A stretch of 64,000 bases of DNA from Leucobacter aridicollis (GTDB lineage: Bacteria; Actinomycetota; Actinomycetes; Actinomycetales; Microbacteriaceae): assembly GCF_024399335.1 (NCBI RefSeq), contig NZ_CP075339.1, positions 1,240,001 to 1,304,000 on the forward strand, read 5' to 3'. Below the pieces are notes generated by a model. That model ran no database searches. It saw only the letters and a list, made by a program, of their open reading frames with translations, and was not told the origin of the DNA. The position numbers and the translations under genes were made by a program. Positions 17,862-27,189 of this stretch are shown one piece after another; within the stretch, counting starts at the first letter, position 1, and each line of letters starts with the position of its first letter.

Positions 17862-18314
17862 CTAGAGCAGCTGGTGCTGCCTGCGTGCGATGAGCCCACG
17901 GAGCATGATCGCTGTTGACGTGCGGATCACGCCGCGGCACTTCATGATCTCCTGCGTCACGCGGTAGACGTCGTCGGCGTCGCGCGCGACGATCTCAATT
18001 GCGAGATCGCTCGGCCCCGAGACGGCGAAGCACTCGGTGATCTCGGGAATGAGCTCGAGGTCTGCGATCATGCCCTCGAGCTCTTCCTGATTCGCCTCAG
18101 CCGTAATGCGCGCTCGAAGTGGCCAACCGAGCGCCGGCGGGTCGAGCCTGAGCGAGTTCGCTCGGAGGGCGCCGGAGGTCTGGAGCTTGTCGAGGCGGGT
18201 GTGCACCGTGCCGCGCGCGAGCCCGAGCCGGTACGCGATGGCCTGCACTGTGGCCCGCGGGTCGGCGTCGAGGACCGTGAGGATCCGGCGGTCGGTGGCG
18301 TCAAGGACATGCAT
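17862..18314 (-). CDS. Lrp/AsnC-family transcriptional regulator
   Basis: A 150-residue Lrp protein: N-terminal helix-turn-helix (LDATDRRILTVLDADPRATV then AIAYRLGLARGTVHTRLDKL) and a C-terminal RAM/ACT-like effector domain. The start at 18314 (MHVLDATD) matches the family; an in-frame ATG at 18350 would add 12 residues. It is divergent from an amino acid dehydrogenase and probably controls it in response to a branched-chain or aromatic amino acid. Confidence 0.9.
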   Translation of the reverse strand: MHVLDATDRRILTVLDADPRATVQAIAYRLGLARGTVHTRLDKLQTSGALRANSLRLDPPALGWPLRARITAEANQEELEGMIADLELIPEITECFAVSGPSDLAIEIVARDADDVYRVTQEIMKCRGVIRTSTAIMLRGLIARRQHQLL

Positions 18315-18350
18315 ACTGTTCAAGGTAGTCCCACCTGGGCGGGAATTCAT

Positions 18351-18366
18351 CGATCAAAACGATCAA
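18351..18366. promoter_or_regulatory. Candidate Lrp-type site
   Basis: CGATCAA occurs twice with a 9-bp period between the divergent Lrp gene and the dehydrogenase gene. Repeated AT-rich half-sites in this position suit an Lrp-type regulator, but this is position-based inference. Confidence 0.35.
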
Positions 18367-18417
18367 TAACTTGGATGCCACTTGTCGGATTCGCTAGCTG
18401 TCGATTGAATTCTCGGC

Positions 18418-19500
18418 ATGACTAGTGCTTCTACCCTGACCGTGCCGCCCCTCACCGACGAGAGTGCGGCAACGGTGTTCCCGTTCCTTGACCACGAGAA
18501 GGTCAACATCTCGACAGGTGCCCGGTCGGGGCTCACGATTATCGTCGCCGTGCACAGCACGAAGCTCGGCCCTGCGCTCGGCGGCTGCCGCGTGTGGAGC
18601 TACAGCGGCTGGGGCGAGGCCCTCGCGGACGCGCTGCGGCTGTCACGCGGCATGACCTCGAAGAACGCGCTCGCTGGGCTCAAGCTCGGTGGCGGCAAGT
18701 CTGTGATCGTGCTCGAGCCAGGCCAGCAGCTCACCGGCGAACTGCGCCGCAACGCGTTCCTTGACCTCGGTGACGCCGTCGAGGCGCTCGGGGGTGCCTA
18801 TCTGACGGCCGAGGACGTTGGCACGACTGCGGCCGACATGGCCGTCGTGTCTGAGCTCACCGAGCACGCGGTCGGGCTCCCTGCTGACAAGGGCGGCCTG
18901 GGCGATCCCGGCGCCTACACGGCCCGCGGCGTGTACTCCGCGCTCCGCGAGACGCTTCGCCGCACGCACGGCAGCACTGACCCGAAGGGGCGCAAGATCA
19001 CCATCGTGGGCCTCGGCCACGTCGGGTCGGCGCTCGCCGAGCGCCTCGCCGCCGAGGGCGCGGTGCTCACACTTTCAGACATCAACGAGGCAAAGAGGGA
19101 GCTCGCCTCGGGGCTCGGAGCCGACTGGGTCGCGCCAGCGGACGCCCACCGCGTTCCCGCTGACGTGTTCATGCCCGCCGGTGTCGGCGGGATGCTCTCG
19201 CCGCAGGTGATTGATGAGCTCGAGGTTGCCGCGGCCGTCGGCCCCGCGAACAACCAGCTCGCTCAGTCTGACGGTGCCGAGCAGCTCGCTGCACGCGGCA
19301 TCCTCTACGCCCCTGACTACCTCGTGAACGCTGGCGGCGTCCTGTACCTCGGCGCCGAGGGCGACACGATCGACGAGCGCATTGCGCGCATCGACGCGAT
19401 CGGTGACACGCTCTCGCGAGTGTTCGACGAGGCAGAAGCTCGCGGCATCACCACAGTGGTTGCCGCAGATAACCTCGTGAACGAGCTGCTCGGCAAGTAG
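18418..19500 (+). CDS. Leu/Val/Phe-type amino acid dehydrogenase
   Basis: NAD-dependent oxidative deaminase of the leucine/valine/phenylalanine dehydrogenase family, 360 residues, the usual length for actinobacterial valine dehydrogenases. Catalytic lysines are Lys82 in MTSKNA and Lys94 in LGGGKSV, and the Rossmann motif VGLGHVGSALAERL begins near residue 197. It converts a branched-chain or aromatic L-amino acid to its 2-oxoacid plus ammonia, the first catabolic step. It is divergent from an Lrp regulator. No strong ribosome binding site is seen. Valine/leucine preference over phenylalanine is not decidable here. Confidence 0.88.
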   Translation: MTSASTLTVPPLTDESAATVFPFLDHEKVNISTGARSGLTIIVAVHSTKLGPALGGCRVWSYSGWGEALADALRLSRGMTSKNALAGLKLGGGKSVIVLEPGQQLTGELRRNAFLDLGDAVEALGGAYLTAEDVGTTAADMAVVSELTEHAVGLPADKGGLGDPGAYTARGVYSALRETLRRTHGSTDPKGRKITIVGLGHVGSALAERLAAEGAVLTLSDINEAKRELASGLGADWVAPADAHRVPADVFMPAGVGGMLSPQVIDELEVAAAVGPANNQLAQSDGAEQLAARGILYAPDYLVNAGGVLYLGAEGDTIDERIARIDAIGDTLSRVFDEAEARGITTVVAADNLVNELLGK

Positions 19501-19521
19501 CGCTCTTCCACGGGACGTAGG

Positions 19522-19560
19522 CAACGCACTCGTTCGGCCACAAGCCGAACGGGTGCGTTG
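19522..19560. terminator. Hairpin terminator after amino acid dehydrogenase
   Basis: 17-bp stem (19522-19538 with 19544-19560, one T-G pair) with loop CACAA, followed by TTCTGT, 21 nt after the stop codon. Confidence 0.85.
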
Positions 19561-19640
19561 TTCTGTGCGACGAAGCACCTCAGGTGCTCTCGTAAGTGCT
19601 CACAACTTCCGAGGCCTGGTCGACCACTAGTCTGCTCAGT

Positions 19641-20543
19641 ATGAGCACGCACAATATCGATGAAGATACACTCACCGCACGCATCAATGAGGTCGCCGAA
19701 GAGGCAGGGGTGTTCGCTTTCGCGCACGCTCGCGACATCGACACCGGCGTCGAAGTTGGGTTCAACTCAGACGCGCCGACAGTGACTGCGTCCGTGTTTA
19801 AGGTTCCGGTGCTTGTCGAGTATGTGCGTCAGGTTGCTGCGGGGGAGCTCGATCCTGCGACGCGCATCCGCGTCTCGCCAGCAGAGGCGACACTCGGACC
19901 GACAGGGCTGAGCGTATTCTCGGACGACGCCGACTGGTCGCTGCGCGACATCGCAACTTCGATGATCACCGTCAGTGACAACGCGGCAACAGATATCGTC
20001 ACGGGACTGGTGACAGTGGATCGCGTCAACGCGACGATGCGCGAGCTCGGGCTGCCGGGTACACAGCTAACCGGCGATTGCGCTTTGATCTTTGAAGAGA
20101 TCGCGAGAGATCTCGCAGCGGCGGGTATTGGCACGATCGACGGCATGGCAAGCGTCGACTACGAGACCGCTGCGACGTTTACCGCTGCGACGCCCGAAAA
20201 GACGAACCGCACAACGCCCCGCGAGGCTGCGTCGCTGCTGCAGCAGATCTGGACTGACGCAGCTGCGCCCGCGGAGGCGTGTGCTGAGGCGCGTCGAATC
20301 CTCGGTTTGCAGGTGTGGCCGCACCGGTTGAGCTCCGGGTTCCCGCGCGACGACGTCAAGATCTCGGGCAAGACAGGCACCATCGGCATGGTGCGCAATG
20401 AGATCGGCGTCGTCGAGTTCCCGGGCGGCAAGCGTCACGCGATCGCAGTTTTCCTCCGCGGAAAGACCCTGCAGTCACGAAACCCCGCGGCTGACCGAGC
20501 GATCGGCGATATCGCGCGCCTGCTCTCCGACGCGCTGGGGTAG
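19641..20543 (+). CDS. Class A beta-lactamase-like serine hydrolase, no signal peptide
   Basis: About 300 residues with the three penicilloyl-serine hydrolase motifs in class A order: S-V-F-K (nucleophile Ser), S-D-N, and K-T-G in SGKTGT. I use the ATG at 19641 (MSTHNIDED); an upstream ATG at 19596 would add 15 residues that do not resemble a signal peptide. With no export signal it would act in the cytoplasm, unlike true beta-lactamases, so a peptidase/amidase or esterase role is as likely. It lies convergent to the D-aminopeptidase gene and may relate to D-peptide metabolism next door, but this is speculative. Confidence 0.82.
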   Translation: MSTHNIDEDTLTARINEVAEEAGVFAFAHARDIDTGVEVGFNSDAPTVTASVFKVPVLVEYVRQVAAGELDPATRIRVSPAEATLGPTGLSVFSDDADWSLRDIATSMITVSDNAATDIVTGLVTVDRVNATMRELGLPGTQLTGDCALIFEEIARDLAAAGIGTIDGMASVDYETAATFTAATPEKTNRTTPREAASLLQQIWTDAAAPAEACAEARRILGLQVWPHRLSSGFPRDDVKISGKTGTIGMVRNEIGVVEFPGGKRHAIAVFLRGKTLQSRNPAADRAIGDIARLLSDALG

Positions 20544-20578
20544 CGGCTCGGGCGGCGGCTTGCAGCCCCGGAGCGCGA

Positions 20579-20624
20579 ACACGAAATGGCCCGGGCCCCG
20601 TGAGGGGCCCGGGCCATTTCGTGT
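20579..20624. terminator. Bidirectional hairpin terminator
   Basis: Perfect 21-bp stem (20579-20599 and 20604-20624) with 4-nt loop GTGA between the convergent serine hydrolase and dppA genes. Confidence 0.92.
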
Positions 20625-20631
20625 GGGGTGG

Positions 20632-21474
20632 CTAGCGGTTGATGAGCGGCAACATGCCGCGCAGTGACGCCGCAGCGAACTGGTAGCACGCGGTGATGAA
20701 GTTCACTGCCTCGCGCGGCGACTGCGCGCTCAGCTTGATCGTGCGGATTGCAGTCCGCTCAGCAGTTGGGATCATCTGCGCGAGCTCGGCGGAGGGGATG
20801 TTCGGCATGTCGATCTCAACCTCGATGACCTCGGGCACCGGCGCGAGCTTCAGCGAGCTCGCACCCTCGACCGCCCGCTTGGCCGCGTCGTGGATGAGGC
20901 GGCGCGATTCGGTGGGGGAGACGGAATCCGCCGCGTTGTAGCCGTGCGCCTCCTTCACGGTCACCGTCTCGATACCGGGCAGCGAGGTCGAGATGTCGGC
21001 GCAGATCACGTCGTCGCCGGTGAGCAGCGCGACGGGCACGCCCACCGCAGCGGCCTGCAGCGCGTTCACGTCTGCTTCTGAGACCGGCTTTCCGTTCACG
21101 CGGACCTCGTTGAAGAGCGAAGAATAGGTGTGTGCGATGACTCCTGGCCCGCCTGCGGCCGCGTGATAGCCGATGAACAGCGCAACGTCGTGATCCTTGT
21201 CGATGCCCTCGGCCATGCAGTCGACCTTTGGGCTTCCGAATACGACGCGGGCGCGCTGATCGAGATCCTCATGAATGAGGTTATCCATGGTGCCGTGGCT
21301 GTCGTTGATTGTGACCTCCGTCGCACCGCCCGCGAACGCCCCCTCGATTGCTGCGTTCGCCTCACCAGTCATGAGCTGCTGCGCGCGTGGGTAGCCGTGA
21401 CCGCCTCGGACCACCTGGTCCATTGTGGCGATGCCTGCGACACCCTCCATATCGATTGAAATGTATACGCGCAT
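20632..21474 (-). CDS. dppA: D-aminopeptidase DppA (peptidase family M55)
   Basis: Zinc-dependent D-stereospecific aminopeptidase, 280 residues. All residues known from Bacillus subtilis DppA are in place: Asp8 and Glu10 (DMEG), His60 (NDSHG), His104 (GYHAA), catalytic His115 (VIAH) and Glu133. It releases N-terminal D-amino acids such as D-Ala from short peptides in the cytoplasm. GAAAGG lies 6 nt before the ATG at 21474; the longer open frame upstream lacks family similarity. It is divergent from a dipeptide ABC importer with 212 nt between them, and that importer operon encodes further D-peptide and D-amino acid enzymes. Confidence 0.95.
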   Translation of the reverse strand: MRVYISIDMEGVAGIATMDQVVRGGHGYPRAQQLMTGEANAAIEGAFAGGATEVTINDSHGTMDNLIHEDLDQRARVVFGSPKVDCMAEGIDKDHDVALFIGYHAAAGGPGVIAHTYSSLFNEVRVNGKPVSEADVNALQAAAVGVPVALLTGDDVICADISTSLPGIETVTVKEAHGYNAADSVSPTESRRLIHDAAKRAVEGASSLKLAPVPEVIEVEIDMPNIPSAELAQMIPTAERTAIRTIKLSAQSPREAVNFITACYQFAAASLRGMLPLINR

Positions 21475-21686
21475 GACAAACCTTTCAGTGGGAATGGGAA
21501 CCGGCGGCGTCGCACCGTCGCGGAGCTCGTGGCCTCCAATCTCGAAGCATATGAGGTATCGCAATCGGCGTGTTGGTATGCCGGACAGTTTTTGAGCTCG
21601 TTGCTTGGCGCGTCCGACAATGCGACGCGATTCACTTCTCCGCAATACTGAATCCAGCAGCTACGACCCAACGGCGAGGAGAGCGC
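21475..21686. promoter_or_regulatory. Divergent promoter region of dppA and the importer operon
   Basis: The 212-nt space between two divergent start codons must hold both promoters. I see no clear palindrome or conserved operator; two loosely similar segments around GCCGGACAGT and GTCCGACAAT are the only candidate half-sites. Confidence 0.4.
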
Positions 21687-22709
21687 ATGCCAGCAATTTC
21701 TGCGAGTCCAATAGCGGACACTGATACACCACAACCGCAGAAGCGAGAATCGTTCCTGGCCCGCAAACCCTGGGCCGCGTATCTCCTGCGCCGCGGCGGC
21801 TACTTCGTCGTATCGATGTTCGTGCTTGTCACTGTCGCATTCTTGCTGATGCAGCTCATCCCGGGGGATCCCGCTCGTGTGTCCGCCGGTGAAAACGCCT
21901 CGCCTGAGGCTGTTGAAGCGCGTCGGGTTGAGCTCGGTCTCGACAAGCCGGTGTTCGTCCAGTACCTCTCGTTCTGGAAGGGCCTCTTCACGGGCGACCT
22001 CGGCGAGTCGATCAGCTCGCGCATGCCTGTGATCGACGTCATTATGCAGCGGGCGCCAGCTACCCTCGAGATCGCGTGGTCGGCAGTCGCGATTGCGCTT
22101 GTCGTCGCGATTTGCCTGGGGCTCACGTTTGGCGCGCTCACGCACGGAGATCGCCGACCCGGTGTCGACATCGGCTTCAATTCGGTCACCGCAGTGATTG
22201 CACTCATCCCCGAGTTTCTCGCGGGCATCCTGCTCGTCTACTTTTTCGCGGTAACGCTCGATTTGCTGCCTGTCGCGGGACGCGGCGATTTCGCCTCGTA
22301 TATCTTGCCGGTGACTGCTCTCGCCTTTGGGCCGGCTGCCGCGCTCACCCGGATCGTCCGCGCTGAGACGCTGACAGTGCTGCAGCAGGATTACGTTCGT
22401 ACGGCTCGCGCCCGCAGGATGTCACCAGTTCGCCTGTACGGAAAACACGTGCTCCCGAACCTGTTGACCTCGACACTCACAATCTCGGGTATGGCGCTCG
22501 GAGGCATGATCGCCGGAACCGTGATCGTTGAGAGCATCTTCGCTTGGCCGGGTCTCGGCAGCGTCATCGTGCAGTCCATTCAGGAAAAGGACTACCCGCT
22601 TGTGCAGGCGATCATCATCTTCTACGGAGCGGTTGTGCTGCTCATCAACCTTGCTATTGACATGGCGCTGATCCTGCTCGATCCGCGTACCGCATTGGAC
22701 AAATCATGA
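21687..22709 (+). CDS. Peptide ABC transporter permease, DppB type
   Basis: A 340-residue inner-membrane permease with the DppB/OppB pattern: an early transmembrane helix (about 35-55), the LIPGDPAR segment, and the C-terminal half with the EAA-type loop (YVRTARARRMSPVRLYGKHVLPN) that contacts the ATPase. GAGGAG lies about 6 nt before the ATG at 21687; upstream in-frame codons do not look coding. Its stop overlaps the next start by ATGA, so the two are translationally coupled. First gene of the operon for uptake of small peptides. Confidence 0.92.
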   Translation: MPAISASPIADTDTPQPQKRESFLARKPWAAYLLRRGGYFVVSMFVLVTVAFLLMQLIPGDPARVSAGENASPEAVEARRVELGLDKPVFVQYLSFWKGLFTGDLGESISSRMPVIDVIMQRAPATLEIAWSAVAIALVVAICLGLTFGALTHGDRRPGVDIGFNSVTAVIALIPEFLAGILLVYFFAVTLDLLPVAGRGDFASYILPVTALAFGPAAALTRIVRAETLTVLQQDYVRTARARRMSPVRLYGKHVLPNLLTSTLTISGMALGGMIAGTVIVESIFAWPGLGSVIVQSIQEKDYPLVQAIIIFYGAVVLLINLAIDMALILLDPRTALDKS

Positions 22710-24577
22710 CGACATCCCAACGATTCCTGCATACGCTGCGGACACCCGTCGGCGTAGCCGCAAGCATCGCGTTTCTCGCGCTCGCCTTTCTCGCGATCTT
22801 CGCGCCGATCATCTGGGGTCAACAGGCCTCTGTGACGAACACGAGCCTGATCTCGCAGCCTCCGAGCCCGGAGCACGTCTTCGGAACTGACGGGAGCGGC
22901 CGCGACATCTTGCTTCGCACGCTCGTCGCAACTCGGCTGTCGGTCGTAATGGCGCTCACCGCCACAGCAATTGGCATCGTCTGCGGCGTCGTCCTCGGAC
23001 TGCTGCCGCTCATACTCGGCGGAACGCCAGGTCGGTGGATTGTGGCTGGCATCAATATTGGTGTCGCGTTTCCCGGCCTGCTGCTCGCAATCGCGTTCTC
23101 TGTCATCCTGGGTCAGAGCGCCGCGGCCGCGAGCCTCGCGATCGCGATCGCGATGATGCCGAACTATGGCCGCTTTGTGCACAACCTTGCGGCGTCTGTG
23201 TGGGGCCGCGACTACGTGTCCGCTGCGCTCGTGCTCGGCGTGCCCAAGCGTCAGATCGTCTTCAGGCACGTGCTCCCAAACATCCGCGATCCGCTGCTCG
23301 TGAACGCGACGCTCACTGCAGGCGGAACGCTGCTCGCGTTCGCCGGCCTGTCGTTCCTTGGGCTCGGCGTGCAGGTGCCGCAGTTCGACTGGGGTCGGAT
23401 GCTGAACGAGGGCATTAGCCGGATCTTCGTCACGCCGGCGGCCGCACTTGTTCCTGGCGTCGCGATCATCCTCGCCGGTCTCACATTTGTGCTCCTCGGC
23501 GAAGTGCTGAGCCGCACGCTCAACACGGGTGCGAGGCGTACGCTGTCTGCTCGGGTGCTTCGGAAGCTGAAGCGTGTCAGGCTGCGCGCGGCGGAAGACG
23601 CGAAACAGGATCACGCCACCATCGACACTGGCGAGGCAAGCGAGAACGTCCTTTCGGTTCGCGGGCTCAAGGTGTTTGCGCCCGGAAGTGACGCCGAACT
23701 GCGCCCGCTCGTCGACGGAGTCTCGTTTGATATCGGCCGCGGCGAGATCGTCGGTGTCGTCGGTGAGTCGGGCTCGGGAAAGAGCCTCACGCTCATGTCG
23801 ATTGCTGGCCTCTTGGAAGCGCCACTGCATGTCACGGCGCGCTCTGCAAGCTTCGACGGTGAAGATTTGGTGTTGAGCGAAGACGGCCATCCGCGCTCGC
23901 TCGACCACCACTTCGGCACCAAGCTCGCGATGGTCTTCCAAGACCCGATGTCGTCCCTGAATCCCGCTCTGCACGTGGGAACGCAGGTTGCCGAGAGCGG
24001 CCAGCTGCACCTCGACATGACGCGCGCCGAGGCGAAGGCTACGGCTGTCGCGAGGCTTGAGGACGTCAGGATCCCTGATGCGGAGCGCCGTTACTCGCAG
24101 TACCCACACGAGTACTCGGGCGGTATGAGACAGCGCGCGATGATCGCAGCGGGTCTCATGGGTAAGCCGTCGCTGATCCTCGCCGATGAGCCAACAACCG
24201 CACTGGATGTGACGGTGCAGGCTGGCATCCTCAAACTGCTGGGGCAGATCAATGAGGAGGACGGCACGGCGATCATGTTTGTCTCGCACGACATCGCTGT
24301 GGTGACGTCGCTCTGCACGCGCGTACTCGTCATGTACCGGGGCCGGCTCGTTGAAGACATTAGTGCAGACGAGCTACGGGCCGGGAACGCGGCGCACCCG
24401 TACACGCAGGCCCTGATGGCGACGGTACCGACAATGAGTAGCCCGCGTGGCGAAGCGATGGCGTCGATTCCTGATGATGCTGACTTCACGGGGACGTCCC
24501 CGATTGGGGTTATCGAGGCGGTTCTCCCGCCGACCGAGGCCATTCGTCTGATCGACTTCGAAGGAGCAGCAAAGTGA
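22706..24577 (+). CDS. Fused peptide ABC permease (DppC) and ATPase (DppD)
   Basis: A 623-residue two-domain protein. Residues 1-290 are a DppC-type permease (HVFGTDGSGRDILLR, EAA-loop GRDYVSAALVLGVPKRQIVFRH... region near 168-190). Residues 315-600 are a DppD-type ATPase with Walker A GESGSGKS (353-360), signature YSGGMRQRA and Walker B ILADEPTTALD. The two are separate genes in most peptide importers; the link here (about 271-315) is charged and the frame is uninterrupted. It overlaps dppB by 4 nt and the next ATPase by GTGA. It supplies one permease half and one ATPase half of the importer. Confidence 0.92.
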   Translation: MTTSQRFLHTLRTPVGVAASIAFLALAFLAIFAPIIWGQQASVTNTSLISQPPSPEHVFGTDGSGRDILLRTLVATRLSVVMALTATAIGIVCGVVLGLLPLILGGTPGRWIVAGINIGVAFPGLLLAIAFSVILGQSAAAASLAIAIAMMPNYGRFVHNLAASVWGRDYVSAALVLGVPKRQIVFRHVLPNIRDPLLVNATLTAGGTLLAFAGLSFLGLGVQVPQFDWGRMLNEGISRIFVTPAAALVPGVAIILAGLTFVLLGEVLSRTLNTGARRTLSARVLRKLKRVRLRAAEDAKQDHATIDTGEASENVLSVRGLKVFAPGSDAELRPLVDGVSFDIGRGEIVGVVGESGSGKSLTLMSIAGLLEAPLHVTARSASFDGEDLVLSEDGHPRSLDHHFGTKLAMVFQDPMSSLNPALHVGTQVAESGQLHLDMTRAEAKATAVARLEDVRIPDAERRYSQYPHEYSGGMRQRAMIAAGLMGKPSLILADEPTTALDVTVQAGILKLLGQINEEDGTAIMFVSHDIAVVTSLCTRVLVMYRGRLVEDISADELRAGNAAHPYTQALMATVPTMSSPRGEAMASIPDDADFTGTSPIGVIEAVLPPTEAIRLIDFEGAAK

Positions 24578-25353
24578 CGAGTCAGCTCGTATTCGAATCA
24601 ACTAGCATCACTTATGGTCACGGCTCGTCGCTCTTCACTGCGGTTGACGAGGTCAGTCTTGATCTTCGGGCTGGCGAGGTGTTGGGACTCGTCGGCGAGT
24701 CTGGCTCTGGTAAATCGACGATTGCGCGAGCGGCTGTTGGGCTCTCCGAGCCCTCATCGGGGCGGATTCTTCTCGAGGGCACAGAGATCTCGCACGCCCG
24801 TGGTGACAGAGTGCGCGAACGCCGCCGGGTGCAGATGATTTTTCAGGATCCGCAGTCGTGCTTCAACCCGAGGCGCACGATCGGGCAGTCGCTTGACGAG
24901 GCGCTCGTCGCAGCTCACAAGCGTGATGGTTCTGCTATCCCCGGGATCAAGGCGCGAAAAGACGAAATAGCGAATCTGCTGCGTGCGGTCGCGTTGCCGA
25001 CAGACACTGCCCAGCGAATGCCGACACAGCTCTCTGGCGGACAGCGCCAGCGTGTCGCCGTGGCTCGCGCAATCGCTGCGAAGCCGGCGGTGATTCTTGC
25101 TGACGAGATCACGTCTGCGCTCGATGTCTCGGTGCAGGGGTCCGTGCTCAATCTGCTGAAGAAGCTGCAGCGCGAACTCGGTTTCTCCATGCTGTTCATC
25201 AGCCACAATCTCGCTGTTGTGCGCCTTGTGTGTGACCGAGTCGCGGTTATGCGTCAGGGCAGTCTCGTCGAGGTCGGAGAGACGCTCGAAGTGATGCACA
25301 ACCCGCAGCACGAGTACACCCGTGAGTTGATCGCAGCGGTGCCGACGCTGTAG
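24574..25353 (+). CDS. Peptide ABC transporter ATPase, DppF type
   Basis: A 259-residue ATPase with Walker A GESGSGKST, the QDPQSCFNPRRTI segment of the DppF/OppF group, signature LSGGQRQRVAVARA and Walker B ILADEITSALD. The start is a GTG (24574) overlapping the previous stop, with AAGGAG upstream. It pairs with the ATPase domain of the preceding fused protein to drive peptide import. The 139 nt after it contain no gene and could carry a promoter for the binding protein. Confidence 0.93.
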   Translation: MTSQLVFESTSITYGHGSSLFTAVDEVSLDLRAGEVLGLVGESGSGKSTIARAAVGLSEPSSGRILLEGTEISHARGDRVRERRRVQMIFQDPQSCFNPRRTIGQSLDEALVAAHKRDGSAIPGIKARKDEIANLLRAVALPTDTAQRMPTQLSGGQRQRVAVARAIAAKPAVILADEITSALDVSVQGSVLNLLKKLQRELGFSMLFISHNLAVVRLVCDRVAVMRQGSLVEVGETLEVMHNPQHEYTRELIAAVPTL

Positions 25354-25492
25354 GCCGTCACACTTTCACACTTGCATCACCAAACTGTTCAGGTCAACAG
25401 ATTGGGAGCGCAGATTTGTCGAGCACGCCGAAGTGCGCGACGTGCACTCCCGAGATGATTGTCACCTGGGCCTCAACACGAAGGAACACACT

Positions 25493-27088
25493 ATGAAGGC
25501 GTATAAGATCCTTGGACTTGCTGCTGTCGGGGCGCTGGCCCTGTCAGCATGCACGGGAGGTGGCGGCGGCGCTACCCCAGAGGCTGGTGGCGGAGGGGAG
25601 CCCGTCGTTGACGGCACGCTCAACTTCGCGCTGACTCGCGACCCGGGAATGCTGTTCACCCCGCTGAACCCGAGCGCAGTGCTCAGTTCGGTCACGCCGT
25701 GGGCGTACGAGTCCCTCGTCTACTTCGACACCGACGGTTCGACCAAGGGCTGGCTTGCGACTGAGTGGGAGGAGACTCCGACCTCGCTGCACTTCAAGGT
25801 CCGCGACGACGCGGTCTGTGCAGACGGGACCAAGCTCACCGCTGAGACGATCGCGAACAACTTCCGGTGGATTGCAGACCCGGCCAACAGTTCAACGGCG
25901 ATTAACCTCGTCGTGCCTGCCGACGCGAAGATCGAGAATGACGACACGAGCGTCACGATCACGACGACGGAGCCAGACCCCTTCCGCATCACTGCGATTG
26001 GTACTATGCCGATCTTCTGCCAGGCCGCGCTCGATGACCCTAAGAGCGTTGCGACCGCGACGAATGGTACCGGCCTGTACGCGATGACCGAGGCTGTCAC
26101 CGGCGATCACTACACCTTTGAGCGGCGTGACGACTACGCATGGGGCCCTGAGGGGGCTCCGACGGGGGCGACACCGGGCGTTCCCAAGACAGTCGTCATC
26201 AGCATCGTCGAGAACGAGAGCACCCGCGCAAACCTGCTGCTCTCGAAGGAACTGAACCTCGCGACAGTGACAGGTCCTGACGCAGACAGGCTCGAAGGCA
26301 AGGTTGACGTCTACGCGCAGGGCAAGCTGCTCACAGGCGGCATCCTCTACAGCCAGGCAGCCGATCAGCCCACCTCGGACCGCGACGTGCGCATTGCGCT
26401 CACGAAGGCGCTCAACCTCGATGAGCTCATGCAGGTGAGCTCGGCAGGTAAGGGCGAGCGGGCGCAGCGCCTCGCCGTAGCGAACCCGCAGGTTTGTCAG
26501 TATGACGCGGCGGGCCCCAACCTTCCGACAACGGACGTCGCTGAGGCTGAGAAGATGCTCGACAAGGCGGGCTGGGTCAAGGGTTCCGACGGCAAGCGCG
26601 CGAAGGACGGCCAGAAGCTCGACCTCGAGTTCGCCTGGCAGTCAAAGGGTGCCGAGACAGCATCGACTGCCGAGATGATGGCGGAGCAGTGGGCGAAGAT
26701 CGGCGTTGGAGTGAACCATCACGGCGCAGACTACGGCGCGTTCATCGAAGAGATCAGCAAGCCCGGCGCGGCGTCGACGCTCGACACGATCATGCTCTCC
26801 GCGAACTTCCCCGTGCCGAGCGCCCTGATGACGTATTTCACCGGTGAGACCCCGCCGAATGGCAACAACTTCATGGCGCTCAACAACCCGAAGTTCGACG
26901 AACTCGTCGCAGAGGCGAACACGCACACTGGCACCGAGGCCTGCGCGGCCTGGGAGACTGCCGAGGCTGAGATGTACAAGTCGGCCGACTACGTTCCATT
27001 CGCGATGACTGCCACCTCGAGCTTCTCGCAAGGCATTGAAGCGTACGGCATCGACGAGTTCTACACGGCGATCATCCTCGTCAAGTAG
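25493..27088 (+). CDS. Peptide-binding lipoprotein of ABC importer (SBP family 5)
   Basis: A 531-residue extracellular solute-binding protein, DppA/OppA superfamily. It has a lipoprotein signal: MKAYK, a hydrophobic run and lipobox LSAC with Cys20 as the lipidated residue, then a Gly-rich linker. The mature part has the family architecture of a long family-5 binding protein (WAYESLVYFDTDGSTKGWLA near the start, closing with a MYKSADYVPF segment). AAGGA lies 7-8 nt before ATG 25493. It lies between the importer ATPase and the hydrolase genes and is expected to select the peptide. Ligand is not predictable from sequence. Confidence 0.93.
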   Translation: MKAYKILGLAAVGALALSACTGGGGGATPEAGGGGEPVVDGTLNFALTRDPGMLFTPLNPSAVLSSVTPWAYESLVYFDTDGSTKGWLATEWEETPTSLHFKVRDDAVCADGTKLTAETIANNFRWIADPANSSTAINLVVPADAKIENDDTSVTITTTEPDPFRITAIGTMPIFCQAALDDPKSVATATNGTGLYAMTEAVTGDHYTFERRDDYAWGPEGAPTGATPGVPKTVVISIVENESTRANLLLSKELNLATVTGPDADRLEGKVDVYAQGKLLTGGILYSQAADQPTSDRDVRIALTKALNLDELMQVSSAGKGERAQRLAVANPQVCQYDAAGPNLPTTDVAEAEKMLDKAGWVKGSDGKRAKDGQKLDLEFAWQSKGAETASTAEMMAEQWAKIGVGVNHHGADYGAFIEEISKPGAASTLDTIMLSANFPVPSALMTYFTGETPPNGNNFMALNNPKFDELVAEANTHTGTEACAAWETAEAEMYKSADYVPFAMTATSSFSQGIEAYGIDEFYTAIILVK

Positions 27089-27096
27089 CACTCGAA

Positions 27097-27135
27097 ACGT
27101 GGGCGCCGCATGCCGACTGGCGGCGGCGCCCACGT
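27097..27135 (+). terminator. Intra-operon hairpin after the binding-protein gene
   Basis: 13-bp perfect stem (27097-27109 and 27123-27135) with a 13-nt loop, 9 nt after the binding-protein stop and 54 nt before the next start. It has no T-run. It may raise binding-protein mRNA level by partial termination or 3' protection, a common arrangement in importer operons. Confidence 0.6.
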
Positions 27136-27189
27136 GCACCACCCAACACTAACTTTCAGGCACACCACACCAGATCACAGGAGTCAACG

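Noticed and set aside
22622..24289. 555-residue minus-strand frame opposite the permease-ATPase gene
   Set aside because: Antisense shadow in GC-rich DNA; the plus-strand frame carries all ABC motifs.
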